NCBI GenBank assembly: GCA_964633815.1
Contig: CAZWHW010000013.1
Location: 1-46,003 of the forward strand
Source: CALKZN01 sp964633815
GTDB taxonomy: Bacteria; Pseudomonadota; Gammaproteobacteria; Arenicellales; Arenicellaceae
Direction of reading: 5' to 3'
DNA: 46,003 bases
The stretch's first letter is position 1. Every line of letters starts with the position of its first letter. A model generated the notes under the pieces. That model was not told the DNA's origin, ran no database searches, and was given only the letters and a program-made list of their open reading frames with translations. A program made the translations under genes and the position numbers. Below are positions 16,910 through 25,466 of this stretch, in pieces.

Positions 16910-17617
16910 TTAAAGTTCTTCCCCTGACCAAGGACAAAATTTCCAAGATATGTGTGCATCCTTACCATTAGGACACACTCTTGGCACAAATAGCGGGTTT
17001 AATGGCGTCTCGATAGTCGCTTCTAAATTTTTATTATTATTCCCTTGAAATGAAATTTTAATTTGCCCTTTTTCATATGGGTTCATGATACGAAAACCAT
17101 CGCTTGTTTCACCATCAAATATATAGAAATGAAAATTCTTACCTAAATCTCCCATGACCGATTGTAAAATAGGCGTGATAGTTTGAACTAATAATTGAAT
17201 ATCTTTATTAATAATTTTCGAGCTGGATAATTTCAATTCATCGCCACTTGCATCTACAGAAGTCACTTTTAATGTTGCACCAATTTTTTCTTTTGAGGAA
17301 AACTTTAAAGAACCAACGGCTGTTGACTCACCTTCTACAACGCCAATAAGGTTATAACCCTTTAGCGTATCGAGGAGCTGATCTTTTTGTTCAGTATCTA
17401 ATGATTTTCGTTTCTCAAATGACACAGCCCAAAACTCATAGGGAATCCACCAAACAAGTGCAAGCCCACCTGCAGAACCCTTATCAATTTGCTCTTGGGT
17501 TGCTTTAACTAAATCATTAACGACTATTTCAGATACACCTTTCTTTTCCAATGAAAGAACAGAAGAGCTAAATAAAAATCCTAAAATTGAAACTGCTAAG
17601 AATATTAAATACTTCAT
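16910..17617 (-). CDS. Exported protein of unknown function with C-terminal Cys pair
   Basis: This 235-residue protein has a Sec signal peptide (MKYLIF, hydrophobic to about residue 20, cleavage near VLS). The mature chain is mixed alpha/beta and polar, with no family I recognise. The last 25 residues contain CPNGKDAHISWKFCPWSGEEL, with two cysteines in the CPxG ... CPWSG arrangement, which resembles half of a zinc ribbon or a disulphide-closed loop. It lies alone: a converging CinA-like gene downstream and the GT2 gene 91 nt upstream on the same strand. Confidence 0.65.
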   Translation of the reverse strand: MKYLIFLAVSILGFLFSSSVLSLEKKGVSEIVVNDLVKATQEQIDKGSAGGLALVWWIPYEFWAVSFEKRKSLDTEQKDQLLDTLKGYNLIGVVEGESTAVGSLKFSSKEKIGATLKVTSVDASGDELKLSSSKIINKDIQLLVQTITPILQSVMGDLGKNFHFYIFDGETSDGFRIMNPYEKGQIKISFQGNNNKNLEATIETPLNPLFVPRVCPNGKDAHISWKFCPWSGEEL

Positions 17618-17675
17618 GACTTTAATCCGTTAATTGCTTGAACAACAAATATTCTAACAGACTAATTTAAAATGC

Positions 17676-17711
17676 CACAATCCTTGTTCTTTACACAATC
17701 CTTGTTCTTTA
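17676..17711. repeat. Tandem 18-bp duplication spanning the GT2 stop codon
   Basis: CACAATCCTTGTTCTTTA occurs twice in perfect tandem (17676-17693 and 17694-17711). On the minus strand each copy begins with TAA; the copy at 17711 supplies the stop of the glycosyltransferase gene, and the second gives another in-frame TAA 18 nt on. It looks like a recent slippage duplication. Confidence 0.9.
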
Positions 17712-18464
17712 GTGGTTTGAAGGCATATCTTGGCTCGCTTTTTCTTCATTATAGAGACGAAAAATCATTCCAAAAATACCAATAGCTGCTCCAATTGTAC
17801 CTTTAACAGTGCCGCTGATTTTTGACTTCCCTATACGGCGTAAAGTGCTAACAGGCACTTCGCGAATCTCCATTCCCAGTTGAATTGCCTTGACTTGCAT
17901 TTCTGTAGTCCAACCAAAGGTCGAATCAACCATCTGAATTTTTCGCAGGGCGGACATACGAATTGCCCGAAAAGGCCCTAAATCAGTAATAGGAAAATCC
18001 CAAATAAAACTTATCAATTTAGTGGCCAACCAATTACCAAACCATTGTTGCGGAGTGAATGAGTATCGCTCCCGTTTACTAGATATACGAGAACCAATCA
18101 CCAAATCAGCTCCCGCAGTAATTTTTTCTAATAATGAAATGGTTTCAGTCACCAATACTGATCGATCACCATCAATAAAAACAACAATATCAGGATTTTT
18201 TAACACCTCAATTGCAGCTAAACAAGCACTACCATAACCAGGCCTTAACTCTTGCACAACACGAGCACCGGCTTCGGCCGCAATCTGACCAGTAGAATCA
18301 GTGGAACCATTATCGCAAACCACAATATCATCAACTAAAGGGTCTAACTGATTTGTACCTGGAAATTCCCGTAATGCCACGAGATCACGCACAACTTTGG
18401 CGATACTATCAGCCTCATTGAATGCGGGAATAACAACAGCAATTTTTTTGCCAAAATAAGCCAT
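17709..18464 (-). CDS. Family 2 glycosyltransferase (polyprenyl-phosphate sugar synthase type)
   Basis: The 251-residue GT-A protein begins IAVVIPAFNEADSIAKVV, has the nucleotide-binding DNGSTDSTG near residue 50, and an acidic VVFIDGDRSVL at about 100 in the place of the DxD region. GSRISSKRERYSFTPQQWFGNW, DLGPFRAIR and a hydrophobic C-terminal segment resemble dolichol/undecaprenyl-phosphate glycosyltransferases. It probably loads a sugar from a nucleotide donor onto a polyprenyl phosphate. It is divergent, by 52 bp, from a multi-pass GT-C type enzyme, which would use such a lipid-linked sugar. The acceptor and sugar are not known. Confidence 0.82.
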   Translation of the reverse strand: MAYFGKKIAVVIPAFNEADSIAKVVRDLVALREFPGTNQLDPLVDDIVVCDNGSTDSTGQIAAEAGARVVQELRPGYGSACLAAIEVLKNPDIVVFIDGDRSVLVTETISLLEKITAGADLVIGSRISSKRERYSFTPQQWFGNWLATKLISFIWDFPITDLGPFRAIRMSALRKIQMVDSTFGWTTEMQVKAIQLGMEIREVPVSTLRRIGKSKISGTVKGTIGAAIGIFGMIFRLYNEEKASQDMPSNH

Positions 18465-18516
18465 AAGAATCTTGTGTCTGTTACATTAACTATCTTACAA
18501 GACCCGTAATAGGCCT

Positions 18517-19899
18517 ATGATCTTACTTAAACAACTTTCAAATTATCTAGCGATGCATTTTCGACTAGCTATATTTGGTCTTTTTTCCCTCTGTATTTAT
18601 CTATGGCTAGCATTAAATTCACAAATATATGGTGAGTTGAAATTAAACGAATTACTGATCGCTGTATTGCCACTATTTCTTTTTAGTTTATTCCTTTGCA
18701 AACATTATTCAGACTCGCCTGCAAAGGAATTCCCCGTCTTGTTAATGTTAATTTTTGCTTATGCGTTTCGCTTGTGTGGTGTGTTCACATTTCCAATTTT
18801 AGAAGACGATTTTTTTCGCTTTTTATGGGACGGGCGTATGACAATTGAAACAGGCACGCCTTACGGTTGGGTTCCAGCAAACTTTTTTCATGATTTGACA
18901 GTTAATGACGCATTTGAACATATTTTAAGCGGTATTAATCATCCTGATGTTGCCACGATTTATGCACCTGTCAATCAAGCCGTTTTTGCACTAGCTTATC
19001 TGATTGCGCCGGCTGAAGTTTGGCCTTTACAAATGATCTATGCAGCCATTGATTGCTGTTTAATTACATTACTAGTTCGCATTGCAAAACCCCATTTAGT
19101 TTTATTATATGCCTGGTCACCATTAATAATTAAAGAGTTTGCTATCACTGCACATCCCGATATTTTGGGTGCTTTTTTCCTAGTTTTAGCATTCGCTATT
19201 TATGTAAAAAATTTGAAAGGCGCATGGTTTTTGGTGCCTATCTGTTTAGCTTTAGCAACTGGTGTGAAAATATTTGCATTAATTGCTGTGCCGTTATTGT
19301 TACGCTTTGAATGGCGTTCTTGGGGCATTTGGTTGCTAAGCTTGATCTTACTAGCTATGCCATTCGCAAACCTCGATAACAACCAAGCAACATTTTGGCT
19401 ACAAATTAAGCAAATATGGTTTCCTGAAGCATTGCAAGTCATGTCCAACAATTGGATATTTAACGCACCATTGTATTATTTAGCAAGCACTCATTTCTCA
19501 TTCTCAATCGTCAAAACATTGCTACTTAGCCTATTTGCAATAACAGCTACCGCATATTTTTTCTATCTCCATTTGCGACGCCAGCACCAACCTATACGGA
19601 TTGATTTACTCTATGGTTTATTTTTTATATGCATCCCCGCGATTAATCCATGGTATTTAATTTGGCTATTACCATTTGCAATAATCTATCCAAGCTTCTG
19701 GGCATGGACAGCTTCTATCGCGATTTTTCTCGCTTATATAACAGGGATCAATTTAAATAATTCTGAATTAGCTCTTTATGAACACAATGGCTGGATATTA
19801 ACCTTAGAATTTGGATTGATAATAATAGCCTTGATAATCGATCTGTTAATTGATTGGCGCAATCGCCACCAATCAATTAACTCGACTTTCAATACTTAA
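18517..19899 (+). CDS. GT-C type membrane glycosyltransferase
   Basis: The 460-residue protein has about 11-12 membrane segments. Right after the second or third, the block PILEDDFFRFLWDGRM gives the acidic pair in the first large loop that marks polyprenyl-phosphate-dependent GT-C enzymes; TGTPYGWVP and the late IPAINPWYLIWLLPF are also typical of mannosyltransferase-like members. It would transfer a sugar from a polyprenyl-phosphate donor on the periplasmic side of the membrane. The adjacent divergent GT2 could make that donor. No glycan-cluster genes surround the pair, so the product is unknown. Confidence 0.75.
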   Translation: MILLKQLSNYLAMHFRLAIFGLFSLCIYLWLALNSQIYGELKLNELLIAVLPLFLFSLFLCKHYSDSPAKEFPVLLMLIFAYAFRLCGVFTFPILEDDFFRFLWDGRMTIETGTPYGWVPANFFHDLTVNDAFEHILSGINHPDVATIYAPVNQAVFALAYLIAPAEVWPLQMIYAAIDCCLITLLVRIAKPHLVLLYAWSPLIIKEFAITAHPDILGAFFLVLAFAIYVKNLKGAWFLVPICLALATGVKIFALIAVPLLLRFEWRSWGIWLLSLILLAMPFANLDNNQATFWLQIKQIWFPEALQVMSNNWIFNAPLYYLASTHFSFSIVKTLLLSLFAITATAYFFYLHLRRQHQPIRIDLLYGLFFICIPAINPWYLIWLLPFAIIYPSFWAWTASIAIFLAYITGINLNNSELALYEHNGWILTLEFGLIIIALIIDLLIDWRNRHQSINSTFNT

Positions 19900-19909
19900 C
19901 AATTCGAAT

Positions 19910-20341
19910 TTAGGTGCGTCTTAAATTCAACCTATAACGCTTGTTAAGATAATACGCCACAGCGTTTAATTGGTTTTTATTCAAGATAGAAGACATGACT
20001 TGCTTTTTATTATCGCAATTATGTAACAACTCACCAAGCTGTGAATAGCTGACACCTCTGACAGTTCGAATTGAGCTACGTTGGACTGGGCTTGAAATAC
20101 TATTTAGAGCGACACAATAAGAGATCACCTTACCTTTAACACGACCAAAATAAAGGGATTTTCCGTATTCATATGCCTGATCAACTGTCCTAGGGGCACT
20201 AGGGGCAGAACGAAAGCTACTACCACGATCAGAATTTCCAAACGGGGTATTACCTCTCGGGAAGCCGCTACCACCAGAAGCGAACGCATTAATAGCAAAG
20301 AATGATGCTGTGAATGCTAGAATTATATTTCTTAAAAACAT
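19910..20341 (-). CDS. Small exported protein of unknown function
   Basis: This 143-residue protein has a clear signal peptide (MFLRNIILAFTASFFAINAFA, cleavage after about residue 21). A Gly/Ser/Arg-rich linker of about 30 residues follows, then a basic C-terminal domain with cysteines at about 77 and 109. The domain is short and I do not recognise it. It converges on the GT-C gene with only 10 bp between stops and lies in its own unit. Confidence 0.6.
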   Translation of the reverse strand: MFLRNIILAFTASFFAINAFASGGSGFPRGNTPFGNSDRGSSFRSAPSAPRTVDQAYEYGKSLYFGRVKGKVISYCVALNSISSPVQRSSIRTVRGVSYSQLGELLHNCDNKKQVMSSILNKNQLNAVAYYLNKRYRLNLRRT

Positions 20342-20429
20342 CTAAGTCTCCAATTTTTAATTCATTAAGATATTCACATAGACCTTAACAAATACAAAAT
20401 TCTGACAACTTAAATCTAATAAAATAGTC

Positions 20430-21029
20430 TTATTTTATTTTTTGGCATTCCTTGTAACGATAACAATCCACCATATGGTCATTAACCAAACCTGCAGACT
20501 GCATAAACGCATAACAAACAATTGGACCTACAAATTTAAAACCGCGCTTTTTTAACGCTTTGCTCATCGCTTCCGAAACCGGTGTTGACGCTGGTACTTG
20601 TTCGGCGGTTTCAAAGGCATTTTGTAGTGGCTTACCATCTACAAAACTCCATAAAAAATCAGAAAAATTTTCCCCTGCCGCCTGCATTGCTAAATAACTT
20701 TTGGCATTGGTCACCGTAGCGTTAACTTTTAGTTTATTGCGGATAATCTCAGGATTGTCTAATAGTTCAGTAATTTTTGCTTCATCGTAAGCAGAAATTT
20801 TCTGCGGATCAAATTGATCAAAGGCTCGACGATAGCCTTCTCGTTTGCGCAAAATAGTGATCCAACTAAGTCCCGACTGCACCCCTTCTAGAATTAATAA
20901 TTCAAATAGTTTCTGATCATCATATAATGGCACACCCCATTCAGTGTCATGATATGCCATATAGACGGGATCGTCCCCACACCACCAACAACGTTTTTGG
21001 CCATCAATATTACTAAGTTCCTTTGACAA
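20430..21029 (-). CDS. tag: DNA-3-methyladenine glycosylase I
   Basis: The 199-residue enzyme removes N3-methyladenine from DNA. It shows the zinc ligands of Tag: an N-terminal Cys in KRCWWCGDDP, the His in YMAYHDTEWGVP, and a C-terminal HxxxC in NDHMVDCYRY. The substrate pocket block LFELLILEGVQSGLSWITIL and the helix-hairpin-helix region KRGFKFVGPIVCYAFMQ are also present. It lies 23 nt after ribA on the same strand; the two may be co-transcribed without an obvious functional link. Confidence 0.95.
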   Translation of the reverse strand: MSKELSNIDGQKRCWWCGDDPVYMAYHDTEWGVPLYDDQKLFELLILEGVQSGLSWITILRKREGYRRAFDQFDPQKISAYDEAKITELLDNPEIIRNKLKVNATVTNAKSYLAMQAAGENFSDFLWSFVDGKPLQNAFETAEQVPASTPVSEAMSKALKKRGFKFVGPIVCYAFMQSAGLVNDHMVDCYRYKECQKIK

Positions 21030-21052
21030 TTTATGACACCTTGCGTTGGTTG

Positions 21053-21652
21053 TTATACGTCTAGATTATGAGATTTTTTGCTTCGCTTGCTCTTAAGATA
21101 ATCAATGTTATCGCACTTTTTATATACGCCCGTAGGCATTATTTCTGTAATAACAATACCATTAGAACGCAATAATTCTTCCTTTTGCGGATTATTCGTC
21201 AATAATTTAACTGTATCAATTTCAATAGCTTTAAGCATTTCAACCGCAACTGAAAAGTTACGTCCATCATCTAAAAAACCTAATTTTTGATTAGCTTCAT
21301 AGGTGTCATAGCCATCATCTTGCAATGCATATGCATCAATTTTTGGATATAAGCCAATACCACGGCCCTCTTGACGCAAATACAAAATAACTCCACCATG
21401 AGTTGAAATTTTTTCAATAGACTCCGCCAACTGATCACCACAGTCGCAGCGAGAAGAGTTAAAGACATCACCCGTTAAACATTCCGAATGAATCCGAACT
21501 AATGGCGGCTCATTCGTTTCTTTGCCGGAAAATTGCAGCGCAACATGCTCTCGCTTATCAGATAAACCATCAAAACTTAATAGTTCAGCTGGAATAGCCG
21601 AATCTTCACCGACTTTAATCGACACTTTTTCACGAATATTCGCCAATTTCAT
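21053..21652 (-). CDS. ribA: GTP cyclohydrolase II
   Basis: This 199-residue enzyme opens GTP to give the pyrimidine precursor of riboflavin. The zinc cysteines are in RIHSECLTGDVF and SSRCDCGDQL, and the catalytic block LYLRQEGRGIGLYPKIDAY follows. The C-terminal LLTNNPQKEELLRSNGI is also diagnostic. It is the stand-alone form, not the RibBA fusion. No FMN riboswitch is evident in the 177 bp before it. Confidence 0.96.
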   Translation of the reverse strand: MKLANIREKVSIKVGEDSAIPAELLSFDGLSDKREHVALQFSGKETNEPPLVRIHSECLTGDVFNSSRCDCGDQLAESIEKISTHGGVILYLRQEGRGIGLYPKIDAYALQDDGYDTYEANQKLGFLDDGRNFSVAVEMLKAIEIDTVKLLTNNPQKEELLRSNGIVITEIMPTGVYKKCDNIDYLKSKRSKKSHNLDV

Positions 21653-21829
21653 TTTCCTAATAATAATTAAAATCTTATTGTAGCGAACAATGACAAATAA
21701 AGTTAGCCGGCGCCCCAGAATTTAATCGTTCAAAAGCGAAACATCACAATAAGGCTACTTGTTTGATTTACCTCAGGTGCATGAGGCGTATTTTTTATTC
21801 ACATTCAGCTCAATATCAATAGAAGATTT

Positions 21830-23683
21830 TTACGCTTGGTCAGCTCTAAGTAAGCGAATATTCGATTCTATATTCGCTAAATTCGCCTGCTCATATTCTA
21901 TTAAATTACCAGCCACTACTTGTGTCTTTTTCATCCAATTCTTAGGTAGGCCTTTCATTGCTCGCCCCGCCTTCCTTGAAAACCACGTGCCCCACAAACC
22001 CTTTAACGCCATTGGTACTACAGGCACTGGGGTTCGCTTAAGGATTTTTTCAATGCCATGTTTGAACGGCTGAATGTCGCCATCAGGCGTTAAGCCTCCT
22101 TCAGGAAAAATGCATACAAGTTCGCCTCTCTGTAAGGCTTCGGCGATTTGCTCATAAGCGCGATCCAATAATTTGTGATCTTCTTTTGCTGAAGCAATCG
22201 GAATAGCGCGCATTAATCTGAACAAGTAATGAACAATCGGTAAATTATAGATCTTATAAAACATCACAAAACGCACACGACGTTCGCAGACAGCTGAAAT
22301 AATAATTGGGTCTACGAAACTCACATGATTGCAAGCTAGCACCGCCGCACCATGGTCAGGAATATTCGCCAAACCATTTTTATCAACTCGATATAAGCTG
22401 TGAACCAGCAACCATGCTCCAAAACGAACAATAAAATCAGGCACTTTGTGAAAAATATACATCGCAACAATCGCATTCATGATCGCGGTAATAAAAAACA
22501 ACGTTTGAATTGAATTTCCAAATTTAAACACAACGATAGCGAATATTGCCGCTGTAACCATGAAGCATGCATTTAAAATATTCAGTGCCGCAATGTTCCT
22601 AGATAAACTTTCTTCGGACGAATTAGCTTGAATATAGGCATACAAGGGCACTATAAATAAACCACCTGAAATTGCTAAAATTAATAAACCGAACAATATT
22701 TGCAACACATCTTTATCCAATACTGCCTCAAAACCTCGCACTTGATCAGCAGTTTGTATATCTATTACACCTACAAATATACCTGCAAAGGTCATGCCAA
22801 TAGCGCCGATTGGCACAATGCCTAATTCGACTTGTTTACCTGACATTTTTGAACACAAAAATGAACCAATAGCGATGCCAATTGAAAACATCGCCATCAG
22901 CAAGGTTGCCACAAAAGGGGAACCATTAAGCACATTCTTCGCTAAATTGGGCAATTGCGTTAGAAAAGTTGCTCCAAAAAACCAAAACCATGAGATACCG
23001 ATAGCGCTGAGAAAAATAGCCTGATTTTTACTTAAACCATGAAAAATTTCTTTACATGAGCTGACTGGATTGAAATTTAGTCGTAAATGCGGCTGAATAG
23101 ATTCTGCGACTGGTATCCATTGACTGCATACGCACCCCAGGACCGCAAAAGTTATGATAGCAAAGCTCACAGGCACAGCAAAATTGCTGCCATTAGCCAA
23201 TAAGGTACCCATGATTGTGCCAAGCAAAATAGCGATGAAAGTTCCTGCTTCAACCATAGCATTGCCATGGAGGAGTTCTTTTTTATTCAGGTTTTGCGGC
23301 AATATACTGTATTTTATTGGCCCAAAAAAAGCCGATTGTGTGCCCATCAAAAACAACACAAATAACAACCAAGGAATAGATTGAAAATATAAGCCTATTG
23401 CACCCAACAACATCAACAAAATCTCAACCATTTTCATACGCCTGATCAATAGACTTTTTTCATATTTTTCGGCAATCTGACCAGCTATTGGCGAAAACAA
23501 GAAAAAAGGCACAATAAATAGCATGGCTGCAACATTCACTAAGATGTCACTAGTGGCGCTGCTTGAGGCGAGATGAAAAGTGACTATGATCACCAATGCA
23601 TTTTTGAAAATATTATCGTTAAACGCACCCAAAAATTGCGTTAAAAAATAAGGCAAAAATCGCCGTTTTTTGAATAGACTCAC
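21830..23683 (-). CDS. MFS transporter fused to PlsC-type acyltransferase
   Basis: The 617-residue protein has a 12-helix major facilitator part (about 1-405; QFLGAFNDNIFKNALVI and AGQIAEKYEKS are like LplT) and a C-terminal PlsC/LPLAT acyltransferase domain (about 425-610) with the catalytic HX4D in ACNHVSFVDP and the FPEGGLTPDG block. In E. coli LplT imports lysophospholipids and Aas reacylates them. Here the two activities are on one chain, but the acyl-ACP synthetase (AMP-binding) domain of Aas is absent, so the acyl donor must come from elsewhere. It likely recycles lysophospholipids or makes phosphatidic acid at the inner membrane. Confidence 0.87.
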   Translation of the reverse strand: MSLFKKRRFLPYFLTQFLGAFNDNIFKNALVIIVTFHLASSSATSDILVNVAAMLFIVPFFLFSPIAGQIAEKYEKSLLIRRMKMVEILLMLLGAIGLYFQSIPWLLFVLFLMGTQSAFFGPIKYSILPQNLNKKELLHGNAMVEAGTFIAILLGTIMGTLLANGSNFAVPVSFAIITFAVLGCVCSQWIPVAESIQPHLRLNFNPVSSCKEIFHGLSKNQAIFLSAIGISWFWFFGATFLTQLPNLAKNVLNGSPFVATLLMAMFSIGIAIGSFLCSKMSGKQVELGIVPIGAIGMTFAGIFVGVIDIQTADQVRGFEAVLDKDVLQILFGLLILAISGGLFIVPLYAYIQANSSEESLSRNIAALNILNACFMVTAAIFAIVVFKFGNSIQTLFFITAIMNAIVAMYIFHKVPDFIVRFGAWLLVHSLYRVDKNGLANIPDHGAAVLACNHVSFVDPIIISAVCERRVRFVMFYKIYNLPIVHYLFRLMRAIPIASAKEDHKLLDRAYEQIAEALQRGELVCIFPEGGLTPDGDIQPFKHGIEKILKRTPVPVVPMALKGLWGTWFSRKAGRAMKGLPKNWMKKTQVVAGNLIEYEQANLANIESNIRLLRADQA

Positions 23684-23730
23684 TTTATTTCCTTGATTTT
23701 TATTTACTAATCCACAGACTCACTTTAGGC

Positions 23731-23736
23731 TAAAAT
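23731..23736 (+). promoter_or_regulatory. Candidate -10 box before the FAD oxidoreductase (leaderless)
   Basis: TAAAAT (23731-23736) lies 6 nt before the ATG at 23743, and there is no Shine-Dalgarno. No convincing -35 is seen. The spacing is the same as at 7948-7960. Confidence 0.35.
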
Positions 23737-23742
23737 CATAGC

Positions 23743-24819
23743 ATGACGCAAATACAAAATAGACATTTTAATATCTTAATCGTCGGTCAAGGTTTGGCGG
23801 GCAGCTTACTCGCCTGGAAAATGATCCAACAAGGATTGAGTGTCTTGGTGGTCGACAACAATCACCACCATAGTTCGTCGAAAGTAGCCGCAGGTATTAT
23901 TAATCCCATCACAGGACATCGTAGTAATCTAACCGATGATTTCATTCAGTTTATGTCAGCGGCAAAAATAAGCTATCAACAATTACAAGACACCTTTGGT
24001 CAAACATTTTTAATCGGCATCCAACAACAACGCTTGATTAAAAATAAAGGTCAACAGCACTATTATCTAAAGAGACTTGAACAAAGTGACTATGCTGAAT
24101 TTGTAACCGCATTAGAACAAACTGACAACACTTCACATCCTTTTAAAGAGTGTGAATTTGGTGTTGCCGACATTCAAGAAACTTTCCGCGTAGATGTGGA
24201 AGCATTATTATCCGCAATCAAAACTTGGTTGATATCACAAAATTCTTTTGTCCAAGAAAAAATCAACTATGCTGACATTGTAATTGAAGGTGAGCAAATT
24301 AGCGTTAACAATAATTCCTTTGTCGGCACCACCGATCATGTTGTGTTCTGTGAAGGCTATCAAACAATTTATAATCCTTGGTTTAAACAGTTGCCATTTA
24401 AATTAGCCAAGGGTGAAATACTGACTTTAAAGTTAGCTAAACCGCAAACTGCCATGCTTAATTGGGGCAATTGGTTGCTTCCTTTAGCACCAAATACAAC
24501 TGCATTTTTGGGCGCCAATTATGCATGGAATGACACCAACGAAGCCTGTAGTGCGGATGTCGCACAGGAATTACTTGATAGTTTAGAAAATAACACGCGT
24601 ATTTCAGCTCAAGTCATTGCACATCAAAGTGGCGTGAGGCCCAGCACCGTCAATCGTAAACCATTAATTGGCGTTCACCCTGAACATCCACGATTATTTT
24701 GCTTTAACGGTTTTGGCAGCAAAGGTTGTTTGCTTATCCCTTATTATGCTGAACAATTCGCGCAGCACTTTTCTCAGGAAATTGCACTTGAAGCATTATT
24801 ACCCGAAATAGATATCTGA
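23743..24819 (+). CDS. FAD-dependent oxidoreductase, MnmC(o)-like
   Basis: The 358-residue protein is of the DAO fold: the FAD dinucleotide motif ILIVGQGLAGSLLA at about residues 10-23, AAGIINPITGHR, a substrate domain, and GVRPSTVNRKPLIGVHP with FNGFGSKGCLLIPYYAEQ near the C-terminus. The last two blocks resemble the oxidoreductase half of MnmC, which removes the carboxymethyl group from cmnm5(s2)U at the tRNA wobble position. It lies 48 nt before a YtqB/MnmM-like methyltransferase, the enzyme type that performs the next step. I infer a tRNA wobble-uridine role; a general amino-acid oxidase is the alternative. Confidence 0.72.
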   Translation: MTQIQNRHFNILIVGQGLAGSLLAWKMIQQGLSVLVVDNNHHHSSSKVAAGIINPITGHRSNLTDDFIQFMSAAKISYQQLQDTFGQTFLIGIQQQRLIKNKGQQHYYLKRLEQSDYAEFVTALEQTDNTSHPFKECEFGVADIQETFRVDVEALLSAIKTWLISQNSFVQEKINYADIVIEGEQISVNNNSFVGTTDHVVFCEGYQTIYNPWFKQLPFKLAKGEILTLKLAKPQTAMLNWGNWLLPLAPNTTAFLGANYAWNDTNEACSADVAQELLDSLENNTRISAQVIAHQSGVRPSTVNRKPLIGVHPEHPRLFCFNGFGSKGCLLIPYYAEQFAQHFSQEIALEALLPEIDI

Positions 24820-24867
24820 AATACGGGCTTTAAACATTTAAAAATCAATATTTGCAACAAGACGATA

Positions 24868-25443
24868 ATGAATCTCACTAAAAAAGCTCATCAAATAATT
24901 GATAAATACTATTCTAATAAGAAAATTCGCGTCGCCATTGATGCAACTTGTGGCAATGGTAATGACAGCTTATTTTTAGCAAGTCGTGCAGAAAAATTAT
25001 TCTGTTTTGATATTCAGGCATCAGCAATTCGCAACACTAAAGCGCAGTTACACTCTGCAACATTAGATACATCAAATTTAGCGATCAGCTACATACTAGA
25101 TAGCCACAGCAATTTGCAAAAACACTGTGGCAAACATGAGGGCACTATCGATGTAATCATGTTTAATTTAGGCTATTTGCCCAAAAGTGATGATATTGCA
25201 ATTACCACTCAGACCAGTTCAACAATTGCTGCCATTCAGCAAGCTATACAGTGCATTAGCAAAACAGGGTTAATGTCAATTTTATGTTATCGCGGTCATG
25301 CAGGCGGTTCCGAAGAATATCAAGCGATACGAAAATTACTAAACTCCATTGACCAACACAGTTGGCATTGGCAACAATTTGATTCAGTCAATGCGAGCGA
25401 ATCAACACCTGTATTATTAGTATTAACCAGAAATTTGGGTTAA
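24868..25443 (+). CDS. SAM-dependent methyltransferase, YtqB/MnmM-like
   Basis: The 191-residue Rossmann methyltransferase has SAM motif I in AIDATCGNGNDSLFLA (about residues 24-39), the acidic FDIQ after it, and MFNLGYLPKSDD and CYRGHAGGSEEYQAI, which are diagnostic of the YtqB family. Bacillus subtilis YtqB, renamed MnmM, methylates nm5(s2)U to mnm5(s2)U in tRNA, the job of the methyltransferase half of MnmC. It follows the MnmC(o)-like oxidoreductase by 48 nt, so the two probably work in sequence. The family call is strong; the exact activity is by homology. Confidence 0.85.
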   Translation: MNLTKKAHQIIDKYYSNKKIRVAIDATCGNGNDSLFLASRAEKLFCFDIQASAIRNTKAQLHSATLDTSNLAISYILDSHSNLQKHCGKHEGTIDVIMFNLGYLPKSDDIAITTQTSSTIAAIQQAIQCISKTGLMSILCYRGHAGGSEEYQAIRKLLNSIDQHSWHWQQFDSVNASESTPVLLVLTRNLG

Positions 25444-25466
25444 CAACTCGCTACTTAAAAGCGTTC

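Noticed and set aside
21771..21795. CCTCA/TGAGG hairpin followed by T-rich sequence on the plus strand
   Set aside because: Only 5 bp of stem, and no plus-strand gene is transcribed into it; the genes on both sides are on the minus strand.
21653..21829. Possible FMN riboswitch before ribA
   Set aside because: Conserved RFN-element blocks are not seen and the region is short and AT-rich.
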